Shown: piece by piece, positions 8,218 through 17,115 of the stretch
How positions within the stretch are numbered: the first letter of the stretch is position 1
How the letters are laid out: each line of letters opens with the position of its first letter
Notes under the pieces: model-generated
What the model was told of the DNA's origin: nothing
Databases searched by the model: none
What the model saw: the letters and a program-made list of their open reading frames with translations, nothing else
Made by a program: the position numbers and the translations under genes
Source of the DNA: UBA1081 sp045658165
GTDB taxonomy: Bacteria > Bacillota > Clostridia > Oscillospirales > Acutalibacteraceae
NCBI GenBank assembly: GCA_045658165.1
Contig: JAZOUN010000008.1
Location: 1-45,942 of the forward strand
Reading direction: 5' to 3'
DNA length: 45,942 bases

Positions 8218-9720
8218 CTAAAACTGGAAGTATATGAATTGTTGTGCATCAAAGTTAAATCCGTATGCACCAAAAATAATTACAACAAAAATGAGAGTGA
8301 ATATAATAAGACCTCTTACCCAGAAATTCTGGTTGTCTGCAATATTTTCAAAACGGACATTCTTTCTTCGTTTCATAATGTCAACGAAAAGAAGAACAGC
8401 TATTGAAATAATGAGAATGTTCATTTCCTGTCTGTCAAGTCCGATGTTGTAAAGGAATCCTGTTGTGAGTGCCCATGGATCAAGTCTTGTGAAAAGTCTT
8501 GCTATGTATGCTGCCGCTGCATTTATTGAATCTGCTCTGAAGAAAATCCATGCAAGACAGGTAAGACCGAATGTGATTGCAAGTTTTATGAATTTATAAG
8601 ATGCGGCTTGTGTATTTATTTTTAATTTCTGTTCGAGTTTTCTTTTTGACGGGGAAGTAAGTTCACCTACAATCTGATATGAACCGTGAAGTGCGCCCCA
8701 TACAATATATGTCCAGTTTGCGCCGTGCCACAATCCGCTTACAATGAAAACAATCATTGTATTAAGATACTTACGTATTTTCCCTTTTCTGTTGCCTCCC
8801 AGAGGTATGTAAAGATAATCTCTGAACCATGTGGAAAGGGAAATGTGCCATCTGCGCCAGAATTCTTTGATGGATAATGCAAAATACGGTGTATCGAAAT
8901 TATCCATAAGTCTGAATCCCATTATCTGCGCTGCACCTACAGCGATTGTTGAATAGCTTGCAAAATCGCAATAAATCTGAACTGCGAAAAGAACCGCTCC
9001 TGCAGCCAGTGCAGAAGTATTGAGCATGTAGTAATTTTCAAAAACATGATTTACAGCTGTTGCTGCTCTGTCTGCAATAACAACCTTCATGAAAAAGCCC
9101 CACATCATCAGCATAAAGCCCTTTACGATGCGTTCATAGTCCATAAGTTTGATTTTATCTGCATTGTAAAGCTGTTTTATCAGATTGCCTGAACGCTCAA
9201 TGGGGCCTGCCACAAGCTGAGGGAAGAAAGATACGAAAAGTGCGTACCTGAAAAGATTGTATTCGGCTTTGATTTCTTTTCTGTAAACATCAATAACATA
9301 TCCCAGCGCCTGGAATGTGTAAAATGATATGCCCACGGGCAATAGTAAATCGAATTTGTTTTCTATAATGTTCAGATTAAATATTTCCAACGCTGAATTT
9401 ATGTTTTCAACAGCAAAATCAAGATATTTGAATAAGAATAATATAGCAAGGTTTGTTGCAATTCCCGTAAACAGTGACAGCTTTTTAAGCAGTCTGAAAG
9501 TTTTGTCTTCGTCTTTGCCGAATTGTTCAATAAGTATTGCCGTCAGATATGTAACAACGGTTGAAAACGCAATAAGGATAGCATACTTTGCATTCCAGCT
9601 CATGTAGAAATAATAGCTGCTTACAAGCAACCATAAATACCTGATTTTTTTTGGTATTATGAAATATACCGCAAGTACAAGCGGGAAAAAGATTAGAAAG
9701 TGAATCGAGTTGAACTGCAT
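8218..9720 (-). CDS. MBOAT family O-acyltransferase (AlgI/DltB-like)
   Basis: A 500-residue polytopic membrane acyltransferase. Family landmarks are FWRRWHISLSTWFRDYLYIPLGGNRKG, with the conserved cytoplasmic re-entrant segment, and VSGLWHGANWTYIVWG, which holds the catalytic His of MBOAT proteins. Hydrophobic segments run through the whole length. Length and motifs match AlgI/PatA-type proteins, which carry acetyl groups across the membrane for polymer O-acetylation. AAGGAT lies before the ATG. It is the first gene of a two-gene minus-strand operon with the SGNH partner, from an extended -10 promoter at 9755-9783. The acceptor could be a wall polymer, possibly one made by the nearby glycan genes, but that link rests on proximity only. 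Confidence 0.92.
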   Translation of the reverse strand: MQFNSIHFLIFFPLVLAVYFIIPKKIRYLWLLVSSYYFYMSWNAKYAILIAFSTVVTYLTAILIEQFGKDEDKTFRLLKKLSLFTGIATNLAILFLFKYLDFAVENINSALEIFNLNIIENKFDLLLPVGISFYTFQALGYVIDVYRKEIKAEYNLFRYALFVSFFPQLVAGPIERSGNLIKQLYNADKIKLMDYERIVKGFMLMMWGFFMKVVIADRAATAVNHVFENYYMLNTSALAAGAVLFAVQIYCDFASYSTIAVGAAQIMGFRLMDNFDTPYFALSIKEFWRRWHISLSTWFRDYLYIPLGGNRKGKIRKYLNTMIVFIVSGLWHGANWTYIVWGALHGSYQIVGELTSPSKRKLEQKLKINTQAASYKFIKLAITFGLTCLAWIFFRADSINAAAAYIARLFTRLDPWALTTGFLYNIGLDRQEMNILIISIAVLLFVDIMKRRKNVRFENIADNQNFWVRGLIIFTLIFVVIIFGAYGFNFDAQQFIYFQF

Positions 9721-9754
9721 AATAAAATCCTTACGTATTTTTCGTTTATATTAC

Positions 9755-9783
9755 ATTATAGCATGATTTTTTGTCGAAATCAA
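9755..9783 (-). promoter_or_regulatory. Promoter of the MBOAT-SGNH operon
   Basis: On the minus strand, TTGATT (9778-9783), 17 bases ending TGC, and TATAAT (9755-9760). Confidence 0.65.
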
Positions 9784-9784
9784 T

Positions 9785-9820
9785 AAAAAAGGGACAGTAC
9801 ATATAATTTTGTACTGTCCC
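9785..9820 (-). terminator. Terminator of the ceramidase-like gene
   Basis: The perfect 10-bp stem GGGACAGTAC/GTACTGTCCC (9791-9800, 9811-9820) is followed on the minus strand by six T residues. It sits directly upstream of the MBOAT promoter and insulates the two units. Confidence 0.92.
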
Positions 9821-9837
9821 ATGATTTTTTTTTTGAA

Positions 9838-11553
9838 TTATCTTACTTCATCAATAAGATCGTAAATTGCACCGTAGATGTTTGAAGCTGCACGGTTGCC
9901 GAGTGATGTAAGACCCCAGCTGCTGTCGATTGTGATTGATTCATCTTCATATCTGATTGTTGCATATGTGAAGAAATCATCAGGCATGATGTAGCCGAGA
10001 GCGTCATTCACAAGGTCACAAACGATAACATCTTCTGTGCCGAGGATTTCATATGCGGGAGCATAGGGGAACTTAGACATGTTTTCGCCGCCCTTGATAA
10101 GCTCTGCGTATGTTTCACCGGGGCAAAGGATAACCTTGATGTCACCGAGTTCCATGTAACCAACTTCTGTAACTGCATAGTAGTTGCCGTCAGCATCTGT
10201 TACCATTGTGTTGTTAGCAAGTGAAAGCTTGCCGAAGAGTTCGTAAACGCCGTTGTCAACTGATGCAAGGTATTCGTTATGAGCAACGTTGAGAACAGGA
10301 GCAACTTCTCTTTCTGTAACAGTTTCTCTTTCGTACCAGGGAGTGTAGTTTTCGCTGTCAGCTGCAAGAGCTTCTCTTTCTTCATCAACAAGAAGCGCAA
10401 GTCTTTCATCGGGAGTCATTGTCATGCCGAGAAGAATGTAACCGAGTTCTTCACCGTAACGGATTGTTGATTCTACTCTGTCAAGTTCAAGACCGTCACT
10501 TGATGCGCCCATGTCTTCTGTATATGTACCAACTGCACCCTGAAGGAAGATGAAGTTGTAACCGCCTTCGTTAACAACCTGTTCTGTGTAGTAAACGAAG
10601 TCTGATGTACCTACCTTTGTGCCGAAACCGATGCATTCGGGGTGAACACCGTAGTTTGAAATGATTGTGCCCATTGAACCGTCATCGGGAGTGAACATAA
10701 ATCTGTAAAGCTCTTCAATCATGATGTCGGGAGCTGTACGGTCACGTACATATACTGCAGCGTTTGTCTTAGCATATGTAAGAGTACCTTCTGTCATGCC
10801 TTCAAAAGCAGCCTTAACACATTCAACAGACTTGTCAATGATTACCTGACGGAATTCATTGTCAATTGCGGGAGCAAGTTTGTCTGACTTAACAATAGCT
10901 GCACCGAGGTTCTGGAAGATTGTTGTGAAAAGGTCTGTGTAGATACCCTGAGTATCAATACCGCTGTGAACGTGAGTAGCAGAAACGTTGATACTTACGA
11001 TGTTGTTTGCTGTTGCGTAATCAGCAAGAGCAGCTCTGATAAGTCTTACGTCGCTGTTAGCAAGACCGAGACAGTCAATAGCGATGATAGCTGTTGTACC
11101 TCTGTCACTGCCGTCGTTAAGAGTGATAACACGAACCTTGAGGTCGTCGATCATTTCTGTGAGCTTGAGGTTAAGGTCGTAACCGCCCTTGTAGTATTTT
11201 ACTTCGTCAAAATCGTCAGGAACGATTGATGCCTGAGCATAACCGAGATTCCATTTTGCGCCTTCAACGGGTTCATCGATAAAATCTTTTGTACCTTCCA
11301 TGAAGTTTTCGCTCTTATACTCAGATTTGTCTTTGATAAGAACAGTCTTGGGGAAGAACTTTACGATTGTATTGAGAAGACCGTCAACAACTCTGTTGAA
11401 AATTGTGTTGAGTGTGTTTGCAAAAGATTCCATAAAAGCATTACCTGTTGATGATTCTTCTGCCACTGCTGCTGCAGATACGCCTGTAACAGATGTGAAA
11501 AGAAGAGTTACACAAAGTGCAAGTGCAAGAAAAACTTTTGATCTTTTTTTCAT
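9838..11553 (-). CDS. Secreted neutral/alkaline ceramidase-superfamily protein
   Basis: A 571-residue exported protein. The first ~28 residues (KKRSKVFLALALCVTLLF, then VSAAA) form a signal peptide. The body resembles the N-terminal domain of neutral/alkaline ceramidases, zinc amidases that cleave N-acyl sphingosine. NVSATHVHSGID carries the expected zinc-ligand His region, SNYGVHPECIG matches the second His region, and ILCPGETYAELI matches the later Glu ligand. The position that in ceramidases reads like GDVSPN, with the active-site Ser, reads GTYTED here, so Ser appears to be replaced by Thr. It may therefore act on another substrate. Biased codon use suggests strong expression. It has its own promoter and terminator. 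Superfamily membership is likely; true ceramidase activity is doubtful. Confidence 0.72.
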   Translation of the reverse strand: MKKRSKVFLALALCVTLLFTSVTGVSAAAVAEESSTGNAFMESFANTLNTIFNRVVDGLLNTIVKFFPKTVLIKDKSEYKSENFMEGTKDFIDEPVEGAKWNLGYAQASIVPDDFDEVKYYKGGYDLNLKLTEMIDDLKVRVITLNDGSDRGTTAIIAIDCLGLANSDVRLIRAALADYATANNIVSINVSATHVHSGIDTQGIYTDLFTTIFQNLGAAIVKSDKLAPAIDNEFRQVIIDKSVECVKAAFEGMTEGTLTYAKTNAAVYVRDRTAPDIMIEELYRFMFTPDDGSMGTIISNYGVHPECIGFGTKVGTSDFVYYTEQVVNEGGYNFIFLQGAVGTYTEDMGASSDGLELDRVESTIRYGEELGYILLGMTMTPDERLALLVDEEREALAADSENYTPWYERETVTEREVAPVLNVAHNEYLASVDNGVYELFGKLSLANNTMVTDADGNYYAVTEVGYMELGDIKVILCPGETYAELIKGGENMSKFPYAPAYEILGTEDVIVCDLVNDALGYIMPDDFFTYATIRYEDESITIDSSWGLTSLGNRAASNIYGAIYDLIDEVR

Positions 11554-11595
11554 TTTTCATTACCTACCTGTCTTTAAAATTAAAGTCATAGATTT

Positions 11596-11624
11596 ATTAT
11601 ACCACTGCATGTAAAAAAATGCAA
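11596..11624 (-). promoter_or_regulatory. Promoter of the ceramidase-like gene
   Basis: On the minus strand, TTGCAT (11619-11624), 17 bases ending TGG, and a perfect TATAAT (11596-11601). The -35 overlaps the weak terminator of the gene upstream. Confidence 0.75.
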
Positions 11625-11644
11625 TAGAATTCGGAAATTATTGC
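11613..11644 (-). terminator. Weak terminator of the GT87-like gene
   Basis: The hairpin GCAATA/TATTGC (11621-11626, 11639-11644) is followed on the minus strand by a T-run. The short AT-rich stem makes it a moderate candidate. Confidence 0.42.
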
Positions 11645-11653
11645 CTGATACTG

Positions 11654-13156
11654 TTATGCCTGAATTGCTTCCGGCGCAGGTTCAGAGAGTTTTCTTTTGT
11701 TTTTAAGAATACCGATTGACTGTGCAGCAATAAGAATAAGAATGAACTGTGATGCAACGAAATCAATAAGGTGGTTTGCATTACGGATTCCGTAAATTCC
11801 TATGGATTCAATAAAGAAGAAGAACTTTGTGCTGTCGAAGCTGTACCATTCGGGAAGGGGAGTTATAAGAAGTGCAAATGCAAGAAGATACAGCCAGTCA
11901 GATACGTTATGCTTCTTTTCGCCAAGAAGAAGAATAAGGGGGATAAATACAAACAGAAGTGCAACAGCATCAGAAACTGCAAAAATGTTCAGTATGAAGT
12001 AAACAGCAGCCGAAGCTTTCTGCCATGTTGCGGGAAGAAGGATAATTGCAAGAATTGCAAGAAGCTGTGTCAGAATAACAAAAATATATGCGACAACTGA
12101 ATTTGTGTTTCCGAATAAACAAAGAATGTTTGAAATGCTCATGTTTCCGGCAATAAAATCCGTTGAAACTTCAGTAAGAGTCTTGAGGTATGTGACCATG
12201 TTTTTTGTGCCTGTAAGTGTAACGGGTGTTACAAACAGAATCAGGAAATAAATCAAAATTCTTACAACATTCATAACAGAAGCTTTTACTTTCTTGTTTA
12301 CAAGGAGCAATGCGAAAACAATTGTGTAAGGTGTAATTGCGGCTGATGCTGCCAGCGCAATGTATGAAGCTTCTCTGATACGTATGTTTATGTCGTTATG
12401 AAAAATAACAAATGCCATTGTAAGCACAAGACTTACAATCGTGATGTTACCCTTTTCTATGCAGTAAATTGCAGGATACGAAACAACCAACATGAATGCA
12501 ATAATTTCATCTCTGATGTTGAGTCTGTTATTGCGGAGAACGGAACGGTTCATTTTATAGAGAAGAACAAACGCAAACATTGTAAGAATCAGATACATGT
12601 ACATGAATGTCTGATTTTTGAGTATCTGTGTGTATGCAGAAGCTTTTGTTGCGAAAATGTGGTTGTTTGGTAAAAACTGAGCCAATATAAAATAAATAAG
12701 ATGTGAAAAAGGTGAGTTCGTTTTTGCACTTTTTGCAAAATTCTGTGTTCCTGCGTACTGCAGATTGAGAATATAGTCTTCAAACTGAGTGAACTTTCTT
12801 GTTGAAGCAGGATTCACATGCATCAGATTTGACCAGGTTGCGCCCTCAGTTGCAAAAGCCATAAACAGACATGCGATACCGTTTATCGCAAAGAAGAGGA
12901 TGAAGATGTTTGTCATCAGTGATGCGGATGAGCCGTCGAGCCTGTTTTTCAGTTTTTTTCTGAAAACAACAAAAATTGCTGTGCAGAAAAAAACGGATAA
13001 AAGTCCGATAATTGCAGCCGGACTGGCGGCAAAAGATGAAAGGATATAGGAAAAACCGGAGTTGCCGGAATCTGTTGCCTCTTTTGCAAATGCTGTTATT
13101 GCATATGAGGAAAATAATAGGGAAGTGGAAAGTAATAACATTATTTTCTTTTTCAT
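11654..13156 (-). CDS. Polytopic membrane protein, possible GT87/DUF2029-like glycosyltransferase
   Basis: A 500-residue integral membrane protein with around ten hydrophobic segments. It has an N-terminal signal-like helix (KKKIMLLLSTSLLFSSYAITAFA) and a long extracytoplasmic loop containing ATWSNLMHVNPASTRKFTQFEDY. The overall plan resembles GT-C fold glycosyltransferases of the GT87/DUF2029 type, which use polyprenyl-phosphate sugars, but no decisive catalytic motif is visible. The ATG at 13156 is chosen because AGGAG lies 8 bases upstream; the upstream ATG at 13174 overlaps that site. It diverges from the YfhO/CDP-sugar cluster, which fits a shared surface-glycan role, but this is inference. 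Confidence 0.55.
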   Translation of the reverse strand: MKKKIMLLLSTSLLFSSYAITAFAKEATDSGNSGFSYILSSFAASPAAIIGLLSVFFCTAIFVVFRKKLKNRLDGSSASLMTNIFILFFAINGIACLFMAFATEGATWSNLMHVNPASTRKFTQFEDYILNLQYAGTQNFAKSAKTNSPFSHLIYFILAQFLPNNHIFATKASAYTQILKNQTFMYMYLILTMFAFVLLYKMNRSVLRNNRLNIRDEIIAFMLVVSYPAIYCIEKGNITIVSLVLTMAFVIFHNDINIRIREASYIALAASAAITPYTIVFALLLVNKKVKASVMNVVRILIYFLILFVTPVTLTGTKNMVTYLKTLTEVSTDFIAGNMSISNILCLFGNTNSVVAYIFVILTQLLAILAIILLPATWQKASAAVYFILNIFAVSDAVALLFVFIPLILLLGEKKHNVSDWLYLLAFALLITPLPEWYSFDSTKFFFFIESIGIYGIRNANHLIDFVASQFILILIAAQSIGILKNKRKLSEPAPEAIQA

Positions 13157-13188
13157 TGTGATGTTGCTCCTCATTTTTACTGTCTTTT

Positions 13189-13217
13189 AATTTACCATAA
13201 AAATGAATTAAAATCAA
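13189..13217 (-). promoter_or_regulatory. Possible promoter of the GT87-like gene
   Basis: On the minus strand, TTGATT (13212-13217) and TAAATT (13189-13194) are 17 bases apart. The -10 is weak. Confidence 0.45.
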
Positions 13218-13254
13218 TAGAAAAAAATATATACTTGTATAAAAAACTTTTTTA

Positions 13255-13283
13255 TTGACTAAAAAATACTGTTGTGCTATTAT
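13255..13283 (+). promoter_or_regulatory. Promoter of the YfhO/CDP-sugar cluster
   Basis: TTGACT (13255-13260), 17 bases ending TGC, and TATTAT (13278-13283) form a strong extended -10 promoter 33 bases before the first start codon. Confidence 0.75.
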
Positions 13284-13316
13284 TTATGTGTATAATTTTA
13301 TCCGGCGGATTGTTGT

Positions 13317-16043
13317 TTGGAGATGACATGTTTGAAATTAAATAAAAGCAAAATCAATTACGTCAGTCTGTTACCGTATGTTACAGCTTGTTCACTGACT
13401 GCAATAATACTTCTTGTTGTATATGCGGTAAACGGAATTTATCCCTTCGGTACGGGAAGTGTTGTCTGTGACGATATGGTTCAGCAGACAATTTCGAATT
13501 ACACATATTTCTGGGATTATCTTCATTCCGCAGGAACAAAATCATTGTTATTCAACTGGGAAACAGCTGCAGGTGCACAGGTTCTTACAACAGGTTTTTA
13601 TATTCTTAAACCGTGGGAAATTATTTTTACGCTTCTTTGCAGCCGTGATGCAATAGTAAACGGAATTCCGTTCCTTATCATATTCAAAATGGCAATGGCA
13701 TCATTGTCGATGGTATATTTTCTTCGTAAGGAATTTAAAATCGATCCTTTCTGGCAGGTTTTTCTCGGTATTGCATACAGCTTCAGTGCATTTATTCTGA
13801 TTTACTACACAAACATGGGCTGGATAGATGCCGCATTTATGTTTCCGTTCCTTATTCTGACACTTTTGCATATGTTCAGAACAGGTAAATGGATGCCGTA
13901 TTTTCTGTTCCTCACATACACACTTTTACTTTCGATATATATATCTTACATGGTGTTCCTTTTCCTGTTTTTTGTCGGATTCCTGTATCTTGCAATCGTG
14001 CATCCGAAAGAAACAAGAAAAATGTCAATCATCCGTTTCGGAGTAACATCGGTGTTGGCAATTTTTGCTTCGGCAATAATAAATCTTCCCTCAGTTTATT
14101 ACATGTTCCGTTCAACACGATATGCAATAAAAAGTGAAGAAACACCTCTTGATACACTTCTTAAAATTTTAAATACATCAACCACATATTCAACAACAAA
14201 ACTTACAATAATACTTTTGTGTTCAGCAGTATTCCTTGCATTTTTCTCACTGCTTTTTGTAAACATCAAACAGAATAAGCGTGCATGTCTGTTTTTCTCA
14301 CTTGCAACGGTTGTTCTGATTCTTCCCGTATTTTTTGAAAATATAAATCTCATCTGGCACCTCGGCTCATATGTCGGTTTTCCGTTGAGATATGCATATA
14401 TGCTGATTTTCATTCTTGTGTGTATGGCGGCATATACGCTTTCAAACACAAAAGATGTCACATTCTCAATGAAAGGAAAAAACAATCTTTTCATTATTCC
14501 GCCTGCTGTATTCAGTGCCGGTGCTGCAATTTATCTTCTTGTAACAAGAGTTTATAAAGATGTCGGAATGGCAAACGGTCTCAAGTACAACAAGCTTGTT
14601 ATTGATGAATGTGATAAATGGATTTTTGCCGCATTTATATTGTTATCTGTTTTCTATGTGCTGATGCTTTTTGTAGGTGTCAGAAAACTTGCATATATAC
14701 TCATGGCAGGTGTTATGCTTACAGAAATAGGTCTTCTTGCGAATGTTTCTTTCGGTATGAATTCCGATACCGAAAACAGAACAAGCATGTACAGTCTTGA
14801 TTTTGTAGAAGATTCTCTTGAAATGGCAGAAGATCTGCAACTTGAAAATGACAATCTTTCAAGAATAAAAGATCTTGATGTGCGTCTTAACAGTAATTAT
14901 CCGTTATTCTTCGGTTACCCTGCACTTTCAAACTTTACACATCTCGTATCTTCGGATATGACATCAACAATGGAAGCTCTCGGCTATTCGCAGATATATA
15001 CAAGAGTAATTGACAGCGTGGGCACACTTCTTTCCGATGCGTTGCTCAATATCAAATATACTTTCAGTGAAAAAGAACTGAATGAATATGAATATTCATA
15101 TATGAATGAAATCGGTTCTTCACATCTTTATGAAAACAATTTCACTCTTCCAGTGGGATTGCTTGTAAACAAAGATTTTATGGATATAGATATTGTTGAA
15201 AACAATAATGTTTTTGAGTCCAACAATGCAATCTATACAGCCCTTACAGGTGATGAAAGTGATCTTTGCACAACAGAAGAGTTTGTTATGACTCAGGCTG
15301 ACGGGCTTGAAGAGACAATCCATGTTGACGGCACAAAACATGTTTATCTGCATGTTGATATTGAAAATTCCGTTAAAAAAAGAGGCTCTGCCACAGTTAT
15401 GATAAACGGTAAAAAGGCAGACCTGCGTTATTTCGGCAGTGATATCAATTACAATTATCCGAATAATTTCCACAACGAGCTGATCGATCTCGGTGTTGTT
15501 ACCGATGAAGATATTGACATTTTCATTTTTGCAGTAAAAGATACTATTGATAATGTAAAAGTAACTGTAGGTTATTTTGATTATACAAAGCTTGAACAGC
15601 TGTGTGAGAAAAACAAGAATAATCATGCTCTTGTTGAAACCGGACCGAAAAGTCTCACAGCAACCGTTACAAGTGAAAATGACGACACATATGTGTTCCT
15701 GCCCGTTACTTACGATGAGGGCTGGTCATGCAAACTCAACGGTGAAGAGTGTGATATTGACTTTGCAATGAGTTCATTCATGGCAGTCAGACTCAATAAC
15801 GGTGAAAATGTAATTGAAATGAGTTATCTGCCTTACGGTATGAAACTCGGTGCAATTATTTCAGCGGTTACGCTGTTTATTGCCGTTGCAATTTATCTTA
15901 TAGAAAAGAAACGACCTTTTGCGGCAGATGCATCAAATATGTTCCTGAAAATATTTGAAAAAGTATATTTCGTCGGCATGACAGTTGCATTTTCTGCAGT
16001 AAACATCGTTCCTATAATTTTTACAATATATAACAATTTATAA
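13317..16043 (+). CDS. YfhO family membrane glycosyltransferase
   Basis: A 908-residue GT-C-fold membrane protein. It has an N-terminal half of repeated transmembrane helices, a large extracytoplasmic C-terminal domain (about 490-850) and final membrane segments. GIYPFGTGSVVCDDMVQQ matches the family's first extracytoplasmic loop with acidic residues. The LPVTYDEGWSCKLNG segment near the C-terminus is typical of YfhO proteins. In Bacillus, YfhO transfers sugars from undecaprenyl phosphate to lipoteichoic acid, working with CsbB and a GtcA-type flippase. Here it heads a cluster that encodes CDP-sugar enzymes and a CsbB/GtrB-like enzyme. The start is either TTG 13317, 8 bases from GGCGG, or ATG 13323, which sits directly against GGAG; the choice changes only two residues. 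Confidence 0.85.
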   Translation: MEMTCLKLNKSKINYVSLLPYVTACSLTAIILLVVYAVNGIYPFGTGSVVCDDMVQQTISNYTYFWDYLHSAGTKSLLFNWETAAGAQVLTTGFYILKPWEIIFTLLCSRDAIVNGIPFLIIFKMAMASLSMVYFLRKEFKIDPFWQVFLGIAYSFSAFILIYYTNMGWIDAAFMFPFLILTLLHMFRTGKWMPYFLFLTYTLLLSIYISYMVFLFLFFVGFLYLAIVHPKETRKMSIIRFGVTSVLAIFASAIINLPSVYYMFRSTRYAIKSEETPLDTLLKILNTSTTYSTTKLTIILLCSAVFLAFFSLLFVNIKQNKRACLFFSLATVVLILPVFFENINLIWHLGSYVGFPLRYAYMLIFILVCMAAYTLSNTKDVTFSMKGKNNLFIIPPAVFSAGAAIYLLVTRVYKDVGMANGLKYNKLVIDECDKWIFAAFILLSVFYVLMLFVGVRKLAYILMAGVMLTEIGLLANVSFGMNSDTENRTSMYSLDFVEDSLEMAEDLQLENDNLSRIKDLDVRLNSNYPLFFGYPALSNFTHLVSSDMTSTMEALGYSQIYTRVIDSVGTLLSDALLNIKYTFSEKELNEYEYSYMNEIGSSHLYENNFTLPVGLLVNKDFMDIDIVENNNVFESNNAIYTALTGDESDLCTTEEFVMTQADGLEETIHVDGTKHVYLHVDIENSVKKRGSATVMINGKKADLRYFGSDINYNYPNNFHNELIDLGVVTDEDIDIFIFAVKDTIDNVKVTVGYFDYTKLEQLCEKNKNNHALVETGPKSLTATVTSENDDTYVFLPVTYDEGWSCKLNGEECDIDFAMSSFMAVRLNNGENVIEMSYLPYGMKLGAIISAVTLFIAVAIYLIEKKRPFAADASNMFLKIFEKVYFVGMTVAFSAVNIVPIIFTIYNNL

Positions 16044-16081
16044 TTAATAGCTGAAAACTCAGAACAGAAAGGAATCTCAAA

Positions 16082-16855
16082 ATGAAAGTTGTAATTCTTG
16101 CGGGCGGTTTCGGTACAAGAATCAGTGAAGAAAGCCATCTTATTCCCAAACCTATGATTCAGATCGGCGATATGCCTATTCTCTGGCACATTATGAAACA
16201 GTATTCTCATTACGGATTTAACGAATTTGTTATCTGTGGCGGATACAAACAGCATGTAATCAAGGAGTTTTTTGCTGATTATTATCTTCACAGAAGTGAC
16301 ATCACATTTGACTTCTCAAACAACGGTGAAATGACAGTTCATACAAATTTCTCCGAACCCTGGAAAGTTACAATTGTTGACACAGGTCTCAACACAATGA
16401 CAGGCGGCAGAGTTAAGAGAGTAAAGGATTACATCGGAGATGAACCGTTCTTCCTTACATACGGTGACGGTGTTTCAGACGTTGACATCAACAAGCTTCT
16501 TGAGTTCCACAAGGCACACGGTAAGATGGCAACTCTCACAGCTATCAAAATCACTGCACGCTTCGGCGTTCTTGATATAAATGCAGAAGGCTGTATTCAG
16601 CAGTTCCGTGAAAAGACACAGCAGGACGGCGGTGTCATCAACGGCGGCTTTATGGTGCTTCAGCCTGAAATTCTTGACCTTATCGAAGGCGATTCAACTG
16701 TATTTGAAAAGTATCCTCTTGAAGAAGCTGCAAGACGTGGCGAACTTATGGCATATCCTCACGACGGTTTCTGGCAGTGTATGGATACATTAAGAGATAA
16801 AAATTACCTTGAAAAACTCTGGGCTGACGGTACTGCTCCCTGGAAAGTCTGGTAA
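16082..16855 (+). CDS. rfbF: Glucose-1-phosphate cytidylyltransferase
   Basis: A 257-residue nucleotidyltransferase that makes CDP-glucose from glucose-1-phosphate and CTP, the first step toward CDP-3,6-dideoxyhexoses. It starts with VVILAGGFGTRISEES, the nucleotide-binding signature, followed by PKPMIQIGDMPILWHIMKQY. FLTYGDGVSDVD carries the metal-binding Asp region, and GFWQCMDTLRDKNYLEKLW is the typical C-terminus. Length equals that of RfbF/AscA/DdhA enzymes. AAAGGAA lies before the ATG, 38 bases after the YfhO stop, so it is probably cotranscribed. A 260-base gap containing repeat elements separates it from rfbG. Identification is firm. Confidence 0.95.
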   Translation: MKVVILAGGFGTRISEESHLIPKPMIQIGDMPILWHIMKQYSHYGFNEFVICGGYKQHVIKEFFADYYLHRSDITFDFSNNGEMTVHTNFSEPWKVTIVDTGLNTMTGGRVKRVKDYIGDEPFFLTYGDGVSDVDINKLLEFHKAHGKMATLTAIKITARFGVLDINAEGCIQQFREKTQQDGGVINGGFMVLQPEILDLIEGDSTVFEKYPLEEAARRGELMAYPHDGFWQCMDTLRDKNYLEKLWADGTAPWKVW

Positions 16856-16870
16856 TTTTGCACAGCTTAC

Positions 16871-16941
16871 GCACAGAGAACATTTTTTCTCGTCTTGCGT
16901 ATTTTCATACGCGGCAACTCGAAGAAAATGCCCTCTGCACA
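16871..16941. repeat. Imperfect long hairpin downstream of rfbF
   Basis: The outer arms CAGAGAACATTTTTTCTCG and CGAAGAAAATGCCCTCTG are imperfect inverted copies. They enclose an inner perfect stem GCGTAT-TTTC-ATACGC. No ORF or T-run is present. It could be a degenerate miniature element or a structured spacer; I cannot assign it to a known family. Confidence 0.5.
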
Positions 16942-16981
16942 TAATCTACACAAAATTATTGTTTGCAGTGTGTTTGCAATG

Positions 16982-17099
16982 AAAAATGAGTAATGAGCAA
17001 TTAGTAATGTCGGAAGTCCTTCGGACTTGGAATTAAAAATGGGGTAAGGGGCATGCCCCTTCCTTCATTACTCACTACTCATTACTAATTACTCATTTT
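16982..17099. mobile_element. MITE-like element inside the rfbF-rfbG gap
   Basis: A 118-base non-coding element has imperfect terminal inverted arms. The left arm begins AAAAATGAGTAATGAG and the right arm ends ATTACTAATTACTCATTTT; both are built from repeated variants of ATGAGTAAT/ATTACTCAT. Inside are a hairpin AAGTCC-TTC-GGACTT (17014-17028) and a perfect 14-bp palindrome AGGGGCATGCCCCT (17047-17060). This nested palindromic plan without coding capacity is typical of MITEs or intergenic mosaic elements. It ends 16 bases before the rfbG start. Confidence 0.65.
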
Positions 17100-17115
17100 A
17101 TGAAAGGATTATCTT

